DNA of 16,873 bases, from NCBI RefSeq assembly GCF_937889215.1, contig NZ_CALBEX010000578.1, positions 1 to 16,873 on the forward strand, read 5' to 3'. The DNA comes from an uncultured Limnohabitans sp. (lineage in GTDB: Bacteria > Pseudomonadota > Gammaproteobacteria > Burkholderiales > Burkholderiaceae_C). Shown here in pieces: positions 1-7,794 of the stretch; the stretch's first letter is position 1, and each line of letters begins with the position of its first letter. Made by a program: the position numbers and the translations under genes. The notes beneath the pieces are model-generated. The model ran no database searches, was not told the origin of the DNA, and saw nothing but the letters and a program-made list of their open reading frames with translations.

Positions 1-2
1 AT

Positions 3-1199
3 GCCAATTCGCCCGTGTACCGCGCCAAGTTTGACGCCGCAGGCGTGCACCCGAGCGACTGCAAAACCCTGGCCGACATCGCCAAGTTCCCGTTCACCAC
101 CAAGGCGGACTTGCGTGACAGCTACCCCTTTGGCATGTTTGCCGTGCCGCGCGAGCAATGCGCCCGTATCCATGCGTCGAGCGGCACCACCGGTAAGCCC
201 ACGGTGGTGGGTTACACCCTCAAAGACATCGACACTTGGTCGACTGTGGTGGCCCGCAGCATTCGTGCAGGCGGTGCCAAGCCCGGTGACATGGTGCACA
301 TCAGCTACGGCTATGGCTTGTTCACGGGCGGCATGGGCGCGCATTACGGGGCTGAAAAATTGGGCCTCACGGTGGTGCCCTTTGGCGGCGGCCAAACCGA
401 GCGCCAAGTGCAGCTGATCCAGGATTTCAAGTCCAACATCATCATGGTCACGCCCAGCTACATGCTGGCGATTGCTGACGAGTTTGAGCGCCAAGGCATC
501 GACCCCACAACCAGTTCTTTGCGCATCGGCATCTTTGGGGCCGAGCCTTGGACCAACGACATGCGCGCCGCCATCGAAAAACGCATGAGCATTGACGCGG
601 TCGACATTTACGGCCTGTCGGAAGTGATGGGGCCGGGTGTGGCCAGCGAATGCATCGAGACCAAAGATGGCCCAACCATTTGGGAAGACCACTTCTACCC
701 CGAGATCATCCACCCCGAAACCGGTGAGCCTGTGGCCGATGGCGAAATGGGTGAGCTGGTGTTCACCAGCCTCACCAAAGAAGCGCTGCCCATCATCCGC
801 TACCGCACGCGCGATCTCACGCGCCTGTTGCCGGGCACCGCCCGCAGCATGCGCCGCATGGAAAAGATCACCGGCCGCAGCGACGACATGATGATCATCC
901 GCGGTGTGAACGTGTTCCCCAGCCAGATCGAAGAGCTGATCTTGAAGCGCGCCGAGCTGGCCCCGCACTACCAATGCGTGCTGACCCGCGAAGGCCCGAT
1001 GGACGACCTCAAAGTGCTGATCGAGACTAAGCCCGGCGTGTCCCCCGAGAGCATCGAAGCCCGTGCGGCGGCCAAGCAGCTGCAGCATGAGATCAAGGTG
1101 TTCATTGGCTCCAGCGTGGCGATCGAGCTCAAGCCCGAAGGCGGCGTCGAGCGCAGCCAGGGCAAGGCCAAACGCGTGGTGGATTTGCGCGGCAAGTGA
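3..1199 (+). CDS. paaK: phenylacetate-CoA ligase, 5' end outside the window
   Basis: Cytosolic adenylate-forming enzyme that converts phenylacetate, ATP and CoA to phenylacetyl-CoA, the entry step of aerobic phenylacetate degradation. The frame is open from base 3 to the TGA at 1197-1199, so about 398 residues are visible. Family members are usually about 430-440 aa, so roughly 35-40 N-terminal residues are missing. Numbering from the codon at 15, the ATP/AMP-binding loop SSGTTGKP is at about 55-62. The core motif YGLSEVMGPGVASEC and the hinge GRSDDMMIIRGVNVFPSQIEE-type segment follow, then a short C-terminal AMP-binding domain ending in VVDLRGK. No other paa gene is visible downstream; the gene converges on guaD. 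The family call is firm. Activity on phenylacetate itself rather than a relative is inferred from similarity. Confidence 0.93.
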   Translation, partial: ANSPVYRAKFDAAGVHPSDCKTLADIAKFPFTTKADLRDSYPFGMFAVPREQCARIHASSGTTGKPTVVGYTLKDIDTWSTVVARSIRAGGAKPGDMVHISYGYGLFTGGMGAHYGAEKLGLTVVPFGGGQTERQVQLIQDFKSNIIMVTPSYMLAIADEFERQGIDPTTSSLRIGIFGAEPWTNDMRAAIEKRMSIDAVDIYGLSEVMGPGVASECIETKDGPTIWEDHFYPEIIHPETGEPVADGEMGELVFTSLTKEALPIIRYRTRDLTRLLPGTARSMRRMEKITGRSDDMMIIRGVNVFPSQIEELILKRAELAPHYQCVLTREGPMDDLKVLIETKPGVSPESIEARAAAKQLQHEIKVFIGSSVAIELKPEGGVERSQGKAKRVVDLRGK

Positions 1200-1232
1200 A
1201 CCCGGCCCGCAAAGGCCGATGGCACCGCATTT

Positions 1233-1339
1233 TGTAGGTCGGCGCCTTCAGGTCCGACATGATCGCAGTGCTTCGCCGCCGCTTGAAAAGTCACTTCGCG
1301 AAAAGCGCAAATGTCGGACCGTAAAGGCCACGACCTACA
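1233..1339. repeat. facing pair of REP-like palindromic repeats (copies A and B)
   Basis: Copy A (1233-1260, plus) begins TGTAGGTCGG and ends GGTCCGACAT. Copy B (1311-1339) is nearly its reverse complement: the outer 9 and inner 10 bases match exactly. Each unit alone forms a small hairpin with arms GTCGG/CCGAC and CCT/AGG around a TC loop. As a facing pair the two could form one long hairpin with a 50-base loop. The pair lies between the convergent ends of paaK and guaD, and the guaD stop codon is inside copy B. Related units occur at 7698-7723, 14015-14038 and 14062-14089. A role as a bidirectional terminator or mRNA-end stabiliser is inferred. Confidence 0.75.
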
Positions 1340-2669
1340 GGTCGATGTTCACACTTTGGCCTTGGATCACCGTGTGCGCAATCAGCCGCTCGTCGCCCAG
1401 AACGATCATGGCAAACAGCCATTCGGCCAGTGTTTCGGTTTGCGCGGTGCGCCTTGCCAGCAGCGGCGTGGCTTGGGGGTTGAGCACCACAAAGTCGGCT
1501 TCGCAGCCGGGCAGCAGGTTGCCCACTTTGCCGCTCAGGTCCAGCGCATCAGCAGCGCCCGCTGTGTGTTGCCACCACAGGTGCTCGGGCGAGAGGCTGA
1601 TGCCCGCACGCCCCACACTTTGCCGCGCAACGGTATAGGCCGCGTGCATGGTGTGAAAAGGGCTGAAGCTGGTGCCGCCGCCCACGTCGCTGGCCAGGCC
1701 GTAGCGCAGACCGGCTGCATCGGATGCGGTGTAGTCAAAAAAGCCGCTGCCCAAAAACAGGTTGCTGGTGGGGCTGACGGCGGCCGTCGCGCCCACCTCG
1801 GCCATGCGTCGGCGGTCCGTTTCATCCAGGTAGATGCAATGCGCGTAAACCGAGCGCTGGCGCAAGAGCCCTGCGCGGTCGTACACATCGAGGTAGCTGC
1901 GCGCATCGGGAAACAGTTCATGCACCCAGCGGATTTCGTCGACGTTTTCCGCCACATGCGATTGAATCCACACATCCGGAAATTGCTGCGCGATCTCGCC
2001 CGCGCCGTGCAGTTGGGCCTGTGTGCTGGTGGGCGCAAAGCGGGGCGTGATGGCGTAGCCCAAGCGGTCCACGCCATGCCAGCGGCGAATCAGGTCTTCC
2101 GTCTGGCGCAGGCTCAACTCGGTGTCGGTGTCGCGCAGGCCGTCGGGGCTGTGGCGGTCTTGCAGCACTTTGCCGGTGACCATGCGCAGGTGGCGTTGTT
2201 GCGCTTCTGTCATGAAAGCGTCCACCGATTCGGGGTGGGCGGTGGCAAAACACAGCGCTGTGGTCACGCCGTGGCGCATCAGCTCGTCCAGAAAAAACGC
2301 ACTCACCTCACGCGCGTAGGCGGGGTTGGCGAACTGCTTCTCGTGCGGAAAGGTGTAGTGCTCCAGCCAAGGCAGCAGGCCCTCGGCGGGTGAGCCGATC
2401 ACGTCGGTTTGCGGGTAGTGGATGTGCAGGTCGACAAAGCCGGGCGCGATGCACAGACCGGGCCAGTGGGTCACGGGCAGGTCGTGGTACTGCGGTGCCA
2501 GCTCGCGGTAGGGGCCGATGGCCTGGACGCGCACGATGCCGTCGGCTTCGCGTGCGGTGACCAGCAGGCCGTCGGTTTCGTGCTGGGCTTGCGGCTTGGC
2601 CGGGTCGGGAAACCAGAGCAGGCTGGCGCTCCAAGCTTGGCGTTCGGTCAAATGGGGGACGGGGTGCAT
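1335..2669 (-). CDS. guaD: guanine deaminase
   Basis: Amidohydrolase-superfamily enzyme that hydrolyses guanine to xanthine and ammonia in purine salvage and catabolism. Numbering from the ATG at 2669 (444 aa), the metal-binding motif PGFVDLHIHYPQ is at about 76-87, SHVAEN at 237-242, HCIYLD at 277-282 and the metal-ligand motif SDVGGGTSFS at 327-336. These are the standard landmarks of guanine deaminases, and the length fits. A GTG at 2702 would add 11 residues; neither start has a clear Shine-Dalgarno sequence. I prefer the ATG because the family-like N-terminus (RQAWSASLLWF) follows it closely. The gene is divergent from the purine ABC importer operon, and its last codon and TAG stop lie inside a REP-like repeat. 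Confidence in function is high; the start is uncertain. Confidence 0.93.
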   Translation of the reverse strand: MHPVPHLTERQAWSASLLWFPDPAKPQAQHETDGLLVTAREADGIVRVQAIGPYRELAPQYHDLPVTHWPGLCIAPGFVDLHIHYPQTDVIGSPAEGLLPWLEHYTFPHEKQFANPAYAREVSAFFLDELMRHGVTTALCFATAHPESVDAFMTEAQQRHLRMVTGKVLQDRHSPDGLRDTDTELSLRQTEDLIRRWHGVDRLGYAITPRFAPTSTQAQLHGAGEIAQQFPDVWIQSHVAENVDEIRWVHELFPDARSYLDVYDRAGLLRQRSVYAHCIYLDETDRRRMAEVGATAAVSPTSNLFLGSGFFDYTASDAAGLRYGLASDVGGGTSFSPFHTMHAAYTVARQSVGRAGISLSPEHLWWQHTAGAADALDLSGKVGNLLPGCEADFVVLNPQATPLLARRTAQTETLAEWLFAMIVLGDERLIAHTVIQGQSVNIDL

Positions 2670-2825
2670 GGGTGAGTCGGGTGTGAATACGGGGATAAAC
2701 ACCCGGGAAAAGGGGGTGATGGCGGTGGTACATTGTGCGGCAATCTCTTTGCATGCAAGGCTCAGGCCAATGCTTCAGGCATGGACTTTGCACGACACTT
2801 TTTTAGATACCCCATCCCACCCGAC
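2670..2825. promoter_or_regulatory. divergent control region between guaD and the purine ABC operon
   Basis: This stretch must hold the promoters for guaD (minus) and the importer operon (plus). It contains a perfect 10-bp palindrome, TTGCATGCAA, at 2749-2758, and the arms ATGC/GCAT around TTCAG at 2769-2781. A T6 run leading into GATACCCC lies at 2799-2813. A similar T6-GATACCC block lies upstream of the second purine operon at 7748-7760. No consensus -35/-10 pair is obvious. Operator and promoter roles are inferred from position and symmetry. Confidence 0.4.
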
Positions 2826-4394
2826 ATGACCACCCCCCTTTTGTCTTTACAGGGCATCACCAAGCGCTACCCGGGCGTGGTGGCCAACCAGGATGTGTCG
2901 CTGACCGTGATGCCCGGTCAGGCCCATGCCGTGCTGGGCGAAAACGGCGCGGGCAAATCCACCCTGATGAAAATCATCTACGGTTCGGTCAAACCTGACG
3001 AAGGCCAGGTGGTGTTCAACGGCCAGCCGGTGCAGATTCGCAACCCACAAGAAGCGCGCAAGCTGGGCATCAGCATGGTGTTCCAGCACTTCAGCTTGTT
3101 TGACACGCTGACCGTGGCCGAAAACGTTTGGCTGGGGCTGGACAAAACCCTGAGCCTGGCCGAAGTGACCGAGCGCATCGTGGCCAAAGCCAGCGAATAC
3201 GGCCTGGACCTGGAGCCCGAGCGCCCGGTGCACACCTTGAGTGTGGGCGAGATGCAGCGGGTGGAGATCATCCGTGCCTTGTTGACCGAGCCGAAGTTGT
3301 TGATCTTGGACGAGCCGACTTCGGTGCTGACGCCGCAAGCGGTGGAAAAACTATTCGTGGTGCTGCACAAGCTGGTCAGCCAAGGCGTGAGCATTTTGTA
3401 CATCTCGCACAAGTTGCACGAGATTCGGGCGCTGTGCAGCGCCTGCACCGTGCTGCGCGGCGGCAAGCTCACGGGTGTGTGCGACCCGCGAGAAGAAACG
3501 AACGCCTCGCTCAGCCGCTGGATGATCGGGGCCGAGCCACCCGCTTTGCAGCATGTGGCGCGTGCGCCGGGCGAGGTGGTGTTGTCGGTGCAGGCCCTGA
3601 GCCTCACGCGGCAAGACCCGTTTGGCGTGGACCTGGACGGCATCAGCCTGCAGGTGCGCGCGGGCGAGGTGGTGGGCTTGGCTGGGGTGTCTGGCAATGG
3701 CCAAAAGGAATTGATGTGGGCTTTGTCGGGCGAAGACACCCGCTCGGGCGTGCAGTGTGGCGCGGCCAGTGTGAGCTTGTCTGGCCAGCCGGTGGCGGCT
3801 TTGGGGCCGGTGCCGCGCAGGCAGATGGGCCTGCACTTTGTGCCCGAAGAGCGGCTGGGGCGGGGCGCTGTGCCCTCGCTCAGCCTGTCGCAAAACCTGC
3901 TGCTGACCCGAAGCGAGGCCGTGGGCGCGGGCGGCTGGGTGCGCATGGGCGTGCTGGCAGATCAGGCCCGCGGCATCATCGAGCGCTTCAAGGTCAAGGC
4001 CTCTGGCCCGGATGCCGCAGCGCAGTCGCTGTCGGGTGGCAATTTGCAAAAGTTCATTGTGGGGCGCGAGATCAGCGCGAATCCGAAGCTGCTCATCGTC
4101 TCGCAACCCACTTGGGGCGTGGACGTGGGCGCGGCGGCGCAAATTCGCGCCGAGATTTTGGCGCTGCGCGACGCCGGTTGCGCGGTGCTGGTGGTGAGTG
4201 AGGAGTTGGAAGAATTGTTCGAGTTGTCAGACCGATTGCATGTGATTGCGAAGGGGCGTTTGTCACCTTCGGTTGCGCGCACCGAGGCCACGGTGGAACG
4301 CATTGGCGAGTGGATGAGCGGCTTGTGGCCGGATGTCGATGCTTCCGCTTTTGCCGTGCCGGCCCAACAAGGAGCCCAACATGCTGCGGCTTGA
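2826..4394 (+). CDS. nucleoside/nucleobase ABC importer, double ATP-binding protein (BMP-linked, YufO/NupO-like)
   Basis: ATP-hydrolysing subunit of a BMP-type ABC importer, with two fused nucleotide-binding domains on the inner face of the membrane (522 aa). The first domain is complete: Walker A GENGAGKST at 38-46, signature LSVGE at 138-142, Walker B LLILDEP at 158-164. The second is degenerate in the usual way for this family: the P-loop position reads GVSGNGQKE (about 287-295) and lacks the GK[ST]. It keeps LSGGNLQK (402-409), and its Walker B region reads LLIVSQP with no catalytic Glu. The start is the ATG at 2826, where family similarity begins (TTPLLSLQGITKRYPGVVAN). It has no clear Shine-Dalgarno sequence, and an upstream in-frame ATG at 2781 adds only non-conserved residues. 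The stop overlaps the first permease gene by 14 bases, indicating translational coupling. Confidence 0.92.
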   Translation: MTTPLLSLQGITKRYPGVVANQDVSLTVMPGQAHAVLGENGAGKSTLMKIIYGSVKPDEGQVVFNGQPVQIRNPQEARKLGISMVFQHFSLFDTLTVAENVWLGLDKTLSLAEVTERIVAKASEYGLDLEPERPVHTLSVGEMQRVEIIRALLTEPKLLILDEPTSVLTPQAVEKLFVVLHKLVSQGVSILYISHKLHEIRALCSACTVLRGGKLTGVCDPREETNASLSRWMIGAEPPALQHVARAPGEVVLSVQALSLTRQDPFGVDLDGISLQVRAGEVVGLAGVSGNGQKELMWALSGEDTRSGVQCGAASVSLSGQPVAALGPVPRRQMGLHFVPEERLGRGAVPSLSLSQNLLLTRSEAVGAGGWVRMGVLADQARGIIERFKVKASGPDAAAQSLSGGNLQKFIVGREISANPKLLIVSQPTWGVDVGAAAQIRAEILALRDAGCAVLVVSEELEELFELSDRLHVIAKGRLSPSVARTEATVERIGEWMSGLWPDVDASAFAVPAQQGAQHAAA

Positions 4395-5454
4395 ACCCCG
4401 CCCCCAGGCTTCGCGCCTGTGGACTTATGCCTCGCCCCTGCTGGCGCTGGTGCTCACCGTGCTGCTGGGCGTGGCGCTGTTCATGGCGCTGGGCAAGGAC
4501 CCGGTGCGAGGGTTGCAGATGTTTTTTTGGGAACCCCTCAAAACCAGTTACGCCTTGGGCGAATTGATGGTCAAGGCCACGCCGCTCTTGGTCATTGCTT
4601 TGGGTTTGTCGGTGTGCTTCCGATCCAACGTCTGGAACATCGGGGCCGAGGGGCAGTTTGTCATTGGCGCGGTGTGCGCCGGGGGCGTGGCCTTGTTGGC
4701 CGACAAGGACACGGGCCGTTGGGTCGTGCTGGCGGTGCTGCTGGCTGGCGTGCTGGGCGGCATGCTGTGGGCGGGCATCACGGCGCTGCTGCGTGACCGC
4801 TTCAATGCCAGTGAAATTTTGGTCAGTCTGATGCTGGTCTACGTGGCGGACATGGTGTTGAGTTACCTGGTTTATGGCCCCTGGAAAGACCCGGCGGGCT
4901 TTAACTTTCCGCAGTCCAAAACCTTTGAGTTGGTCACCCAGATCCCGCGCTTGATGGACGGCTCGCGCGTCAGTGTGGGTTTGCTGCTGGCGCTGGTGGG
5001 TGCGGGCGTGTTGTGGGTGTTCTTGTTCCGAACACGGGCGGGCTTTGCCCAACAAGTTGGCGGGCTGGCGCCTGATGCGGCGCGGTACGCGGGGTTTTCT
5101 TCGCGCAAGGCGCTGTGGGTGGCGCTGCTGGTCTCGGGCGGCGCGGCGGGTCTGGCGGGTGCTTTGGAGGTGGCTGGGCCCATTGGGCAGTTGACGCCCT
5201 ATGTGCCTGCTGGCTATGGTTTTGCCGCCATCATCGTGGCCTTTGTCGGGCGCTTGCACCCCGCGGGCATGGTGCTGTCGGCGGTGTTGATGAGCATGTT
5301 CTACATCGGCGGGGAGTTGGCGCAGTCGCGATTGGGCCTGCCCAAGTCGATCACCGGTGTGTTCCAGGGTTTGTTGCTGTTTTGTTTGTTGGCGTGTGAC
5401 ACGTTGGTGGCTTATCGCTTGCGCTGGGTGGCCCAAAAGAAGGGGAGTGTGTGA
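4381..5454 (+). CDS. nucleoside/nucleobase ABC importer permease 1 (BPD_transp_2 family)
   Basis: Inner-membrane permease of the BMP-type importer (357 aa), resembling the YufP/NupP proteins of Bacillus. It is strongly hydrophobic, with about ten membrane segments; the first follows a short cytoplasmic N-terminus at about residues 17-38. The family-typical stretch SNVWNIGAEGQFVIGAV is near residue 80, and the cytoplasmic coupling loop is probably the APDAARYAGFSSRKALW region. The ATG at 4381 is chosen because AAGGAG at 4369-4374 sits 6 bases upstream; an in-frame ATG at 4333 lies deep within the ATPase gene. It overlaps the ATPase gene by 14 bases and shares one base with the next permease. 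It would pair with permease 2 as a heterodimer. The substrate is inferred from the locus. Confidence 0.92.
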   Translation: MLRLEPRPQASRLWTYASPLLALVLTVLLGVALFMALGKDPVRGLQMFFWEPLKTSYALGELMVKATPLLVIALGLSVCFRSNVWNIGAEGQFVIGAVCAGGVALLADKDTGRWVVLAVLLAGVLGGMLWAGITALLRDRFNASEILVSLMLVYVADMVLSYLVYGPWKDPAGFNFPQSKTFELVTQIPRLMDGSRVSVGLLLALVGAGVLWVFLFRTRAGFAQQVGGLAPDAARYAGFSSRKALWVALLVSGGAAGLAGALEVAGPIGQLTPYVPAGYGFAAIIVAFVGRLHPAGMVLSAVLMSMFYIGGELAQSRLGLPKSITGVFQGLLLFCLLACDTLVAYRLRWVAQKKGSV

Positions 5455-6374
5455 TGGAGTCGTATGCATTGCTGATCGCCGCCACCTTGAATGCGGGTAC
5501 GGTGCTGGCCATCGCCGCCTTGGGTTTGCTGATCAATGAAAAAGCCGGCGTGGTGAACCTGGGCGCCGAGGGCATGATGCTGTGTGCGGCCATCGCGGGC
5601 TTTGCCTGCGTGGTCCACACCGGCAACGACTGGCTGGGCTTTGTGGCGGGTATGGGCGCTGGCGCAGTGTTGGCGGCCATTTTTGGGGTGTTGGTCATCT
5701 GGCTGGGCACCAACCAATACGCCACAGGCCTGGCACTGAGTCTCTTTGGCGTGGGTTTTTCGGCTTTTGTTGGCATTGGCTATGTGAAAGAAAAGCTGCC
5801 GGAGCGGCCCCATTTTGCGCTGCCTTATCTGGCCGACATTCCGCTGGTGGGACCCGCCTTGTTCAAGCAGCATCCGCTCGTTTATGGGGCGATGGCGTTG
5901 GTTTTGGCCCTGATTTGGTTCTTGTACAAAAGCCGCACCGGTTTGGTGCTGCGGGCGGTGGGCGAGTCGCCTGCTTCGGCCCACGCCTTGGGCTACCCGG
6001 TGCGCCGCATCCGCTTGCTGGCGGTATTGGCTGGCGGCGCTTTGTGTGGGCTGGCCGGGGCTTACATCTCGGTGATTTATACCCCGCTGTGGGTCGAGGG
6101 CATGGTGGCAGGCAAGGGCTGGATTGCGCTGGCCCTGACCACTTTTGCCACGTGGCGTCCGGCACGGGTCTTGCTGGGTGCTTACCTGTTTGGTGGTGTG
6201 ACCATGTTGCAGTTCCATTTGCAAGGCGTGGGGGTCGAAGTGCCCAGCCAATTGCTCACGGCGCTGCCTTACATCGCCACCATCGTGGTGCTGGCATTGA
6301 TCTCGCGCAACCCGGCCTGGATTCGCGTCAATATGCCTGCATCTTTGGGGAAACCCTTTTATCCCGGTTCATAA
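5454..6374 (+). CDS. nucleoside/nucleobase ABC importer permease 2 (BPD_transp_2 family)
   Basis: Second inner-membrane permease of the importer (306 aa), YufQ/NupQ-like. Its early segment INEKAGVVNLGAEGMMLCAA is the counterpart of the NIGAEGQF stretch in permease 1. The loop RAVGESPASAHALGYPVRR (about residues 165-185) is the typical cytoplasmic contact with the ATPase in this family. The ATG at 5454 shares its A with the TGA stop of permease 1, and AGGGGAG at 5441-5447 gives a good ribosome site. A GTG one codon earlier is also possible. The 43-base gap to the lipoprotein gene carries no terminator, so the four genes should be one transcript. Confidence 0.92.
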   Translation: MESYALLIAATLNAGTVLAIAALGLLINEKAGVVNLGAEGMMLCAAIAGFACVVHTGNDWLGFVAGMGAGAVLAAIFGVLVIWLGTNQYATGLALSLFGVGFSAFVGIGYVKEKLPERPHFALPYLADIPLVGPALFKQHPLVYGAMALVLALIWFLYKSRTGLVLRAVGESPASAHALGYPVRRIRLLAVLAGGALCGLAGAYISVIYTPLWVEGMVAGKGWIALALTTFATWRPARVLLGAYLFGGVTMLQFHLQGVGVEVPSQLLTALPYIATIVVLALISRNPAWIRVNMPASLGKPFYPGS

Positions 6375-6417
6375 TCTCGATTTTTAACCCCCGTAACCTT
6401 GTTCAAAAGGAACTGAC

Positions 6418-7563
6418 ATGACAGACCTCTCCAAGCGCTCCATCGTCAAGATGGTGGCCCTGACTGCTGTGGCCGCCGCCGCACTGGTGGGCTGTGGCAA
6501 AAAAGAAGAAGCGCCCAAGGCCGAGGCCCCAGCCCCGGCTGCTGCGCCCGCCAAGCCCGAGCCCCTGAAGATTGCGTTTGCGTATGTCGGCCCTGTGGGC
6601 GATGGCGGTTGGACCTTTGCGCATGACAACGGCCGCAAAGAAATTGAAAAAGCCTTTGGCGACAAAGTGGTCACCAGCTTCGTCGAAAAAGTGCCAGAAA
6701 GCGCTGACGCCGAGCGCGTGATCCGTGACATGGCCGCCCAAGGCAACAAGCTGATTTTTGGCACAACCTTTGGTTACATGGAGCCCATGCTCAAAGTGGC
6801 GGCTGACAACAAAGAAGTCAAGTTCGAGCACGCCACCGGCTACAAAACCGCCGACAACATGCGCACTTACGACAGCCGCACCTACGAAGGTGCTTACATG
6901 GCGGGCGTGATCGCGGGCAAGATGACCAAGACCAACACCCTGGGTGTGGTTGCCTCCATCCCAATCCCTGAGGTGGTGCGCAACATCAACAGCTTCACCA
7001 TGGGCGCGCAGTCGGTCAACCCCAATGTCAAGACCAAAGTGGTCTGGGTGAACGAGTGGTTCAACCCACCGAAAGAAACCGAAGCGGCCACATCGCTGAT
7101 CAACGGCGGTGCCGACGTGCTGATGCAAAACACCGACTCTTCGGCTGTGTTGCAGACCGCCGAGAAAATGGGCAAGCGTGCCTTTGGTTGGGACTCCGAC
7201 ATGACCGCCTACGGCCCCAAGGCCCACTTGGGTTCGGCTGTGATCAACTGGGGCCCTTACTATGTCAAGGCCGTGGGTGAGGCCCTAGAAGGCAAGTGGA
7301 GCACCGGCTCCAGCTGGTGGGGCGTGAAAGAAGGTGCGATCGAGATGGTCAACGTGGCCGCTGACGTGCCTGAAGACACCAAAAAGCGCATCGACGAGAT
7401 CAAGGCTGGCCTGAAAGACGGCAGCTTCTCCATCTGGAAAGGCCCCATCGTGGACCAGGCCGGTAAAGAGATGCTGGCCAAAGACGCAGTGGCCGACGAC
7501 AAGTTCCTGGGCGGCGTGATGTTCTACGTCAAGGGCGTGGAAGGCAAGATCCCAGGCAAGTGA
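6418..7563 (+). CDS. BMP-family substrate-binding lipoprotein of the purine ABC importer
   Basis: Periplasmic, membrane-anchored binding protein that delivers ligand to the preceding permeases (381 aa). The N-terminus is a lipoprotein signal: KR at 6-7, a hydrophobic core, then lipobox LVGC with Cys26 as the lipidated residue. A low-complexity Ala/Pro/Lys/Glu linker to about residue 50 follows. The BMP/Med fold (PF02608) begins at LKIAFAYVGPVGDGGW. Likely ligand-contact segments are QNTDSS (Asp240) and GWDSDM (Trp258, Asp259, Asp261). AAGGAA at 6407-6412 is a strong ribosome site. BMP proteins of known function bind nucleosides or purine bases; adenine, guanine or their nucleosides are inferred from guaD and the adenine-deaminase-like gene nearby. 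A strong terminator lies 60 bases after the stop. Confidence 0.93.
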   Translation: MTDLSKRSIVKMVALTAVAAAALVGCGKKEEAPKAEAPAPAAAPAKPEPLKIAFAYVGPVGDGGWTFAHDNGRKEIEKAFGDKVVTSFVEKVPESADAERVIRDMAAQGNKLIFGTTFGYMEPMLKVAADNKEVKFEHATGYKTADNMRTYDSRTYEGAYMAGVIAGKMTKTNTLGVVASIPIPEVVRNINSFTMGAQSVNPNVKTKVVWVNEWFNPPKETEAATSLINGGADVLMQNTDSSAVLQTAEKMGKRAFGWDSDMTAYGPKAHLGSAVINWGPYYVKAVGEALEGKWSTGSSWWGVKEGAIEMVNVAADVPEDTKKRIDEIKAGLKDGSFSIWKGPIVDQAGKEMLAKDAVADDKFLGGVMFYVKGVEGKIPGK

Positions 7564-7622
7564 TGGGCTTGAGACTGGCCATTCCCGACTGGATCGGGAA
7601 TCCATCTCCCAGCTTTTTGAAG

Positions 7623-7652
7623 GCCGCCTGACGCAAGTCAGGCGGCTTTTTT
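7623..7652 (+). terminator. intrinsic terminator of the ABC importer operon
   Basis: A perfect 10-bp stem, GCCGCCTGAC (7623-7632) with GTCAGGCGGC (7637-7646), closes a GCAA tetraloop and is followed by six T residues (7647-7652). It lies 60 bases after the lipoprotein stop codon. This is a textbook rho-independent terminator. Confidence 0.95.
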
Positions 7653-7697
7653 AGTTATTTACAAATGTCGCTGCGCGATGCGGCGGCTGTCGGTCTT

Positions 7698-7723
7698 CGT
7701 AGGTCGGTGACTTCAGGTCCGAC
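7698..7723 (+). repeat. REP-like repeat, copy C
   Basis: The sequence runs from CGTAGGTCGG to TTCAGGTCCGAC. It matches copy A at 1233-1260 except for a few central bases (TGA in place of CGC before CTTCAGG), and keeps the GTCGG/CCGAC arms. It lies between the terminator of the first purine operon and the promoter region of the second. Confidence 0.65.
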
Positions 7724-7725
7724 TG

Positions 7726-7794
7726 GATGACCTCAAAGGCAGCAAGATTTTTTGATACCCTGAGCCCGTTGTCCTAATCACAAAGGTCCCCGCT
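7726..7794 (+). promoter_or_regulatory. leader and probable promoter region of the BenE-like/adenine deaminase operon
   Basis: A T6 run followed by GATACCC (7748-7760) resembles the block at 2799-2813 upstream of the ABC operon, and some similarity extends about 20 bases upstream in both. A ribosome site AAAGG (7782-7786) sits 8 bases before the TTG start at 7795. No consensus -35 is evident. The shared block could be a promoter -10 region or a regulator site. Confidence 0.35.

Noticed and set aside
1311..2393. 360-codon open frame on the plus strand opposite guaD
   Set aside because: It is the complement of the clearly conserved guanine deaminase gene, with a low-complexity Ala/Gly/Val/His/Gln product.
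4093..5469. Very long open frame (458 codons) on the minus strand opposite the ABC ATPase and permease genes
   Set aside because: Its product is rich in Gln, His and Arg in the pattern of an antisense shadow of high-GC membrane-protein genes, it has no recognisable domain, and the plus-strand genes are unmistakable.
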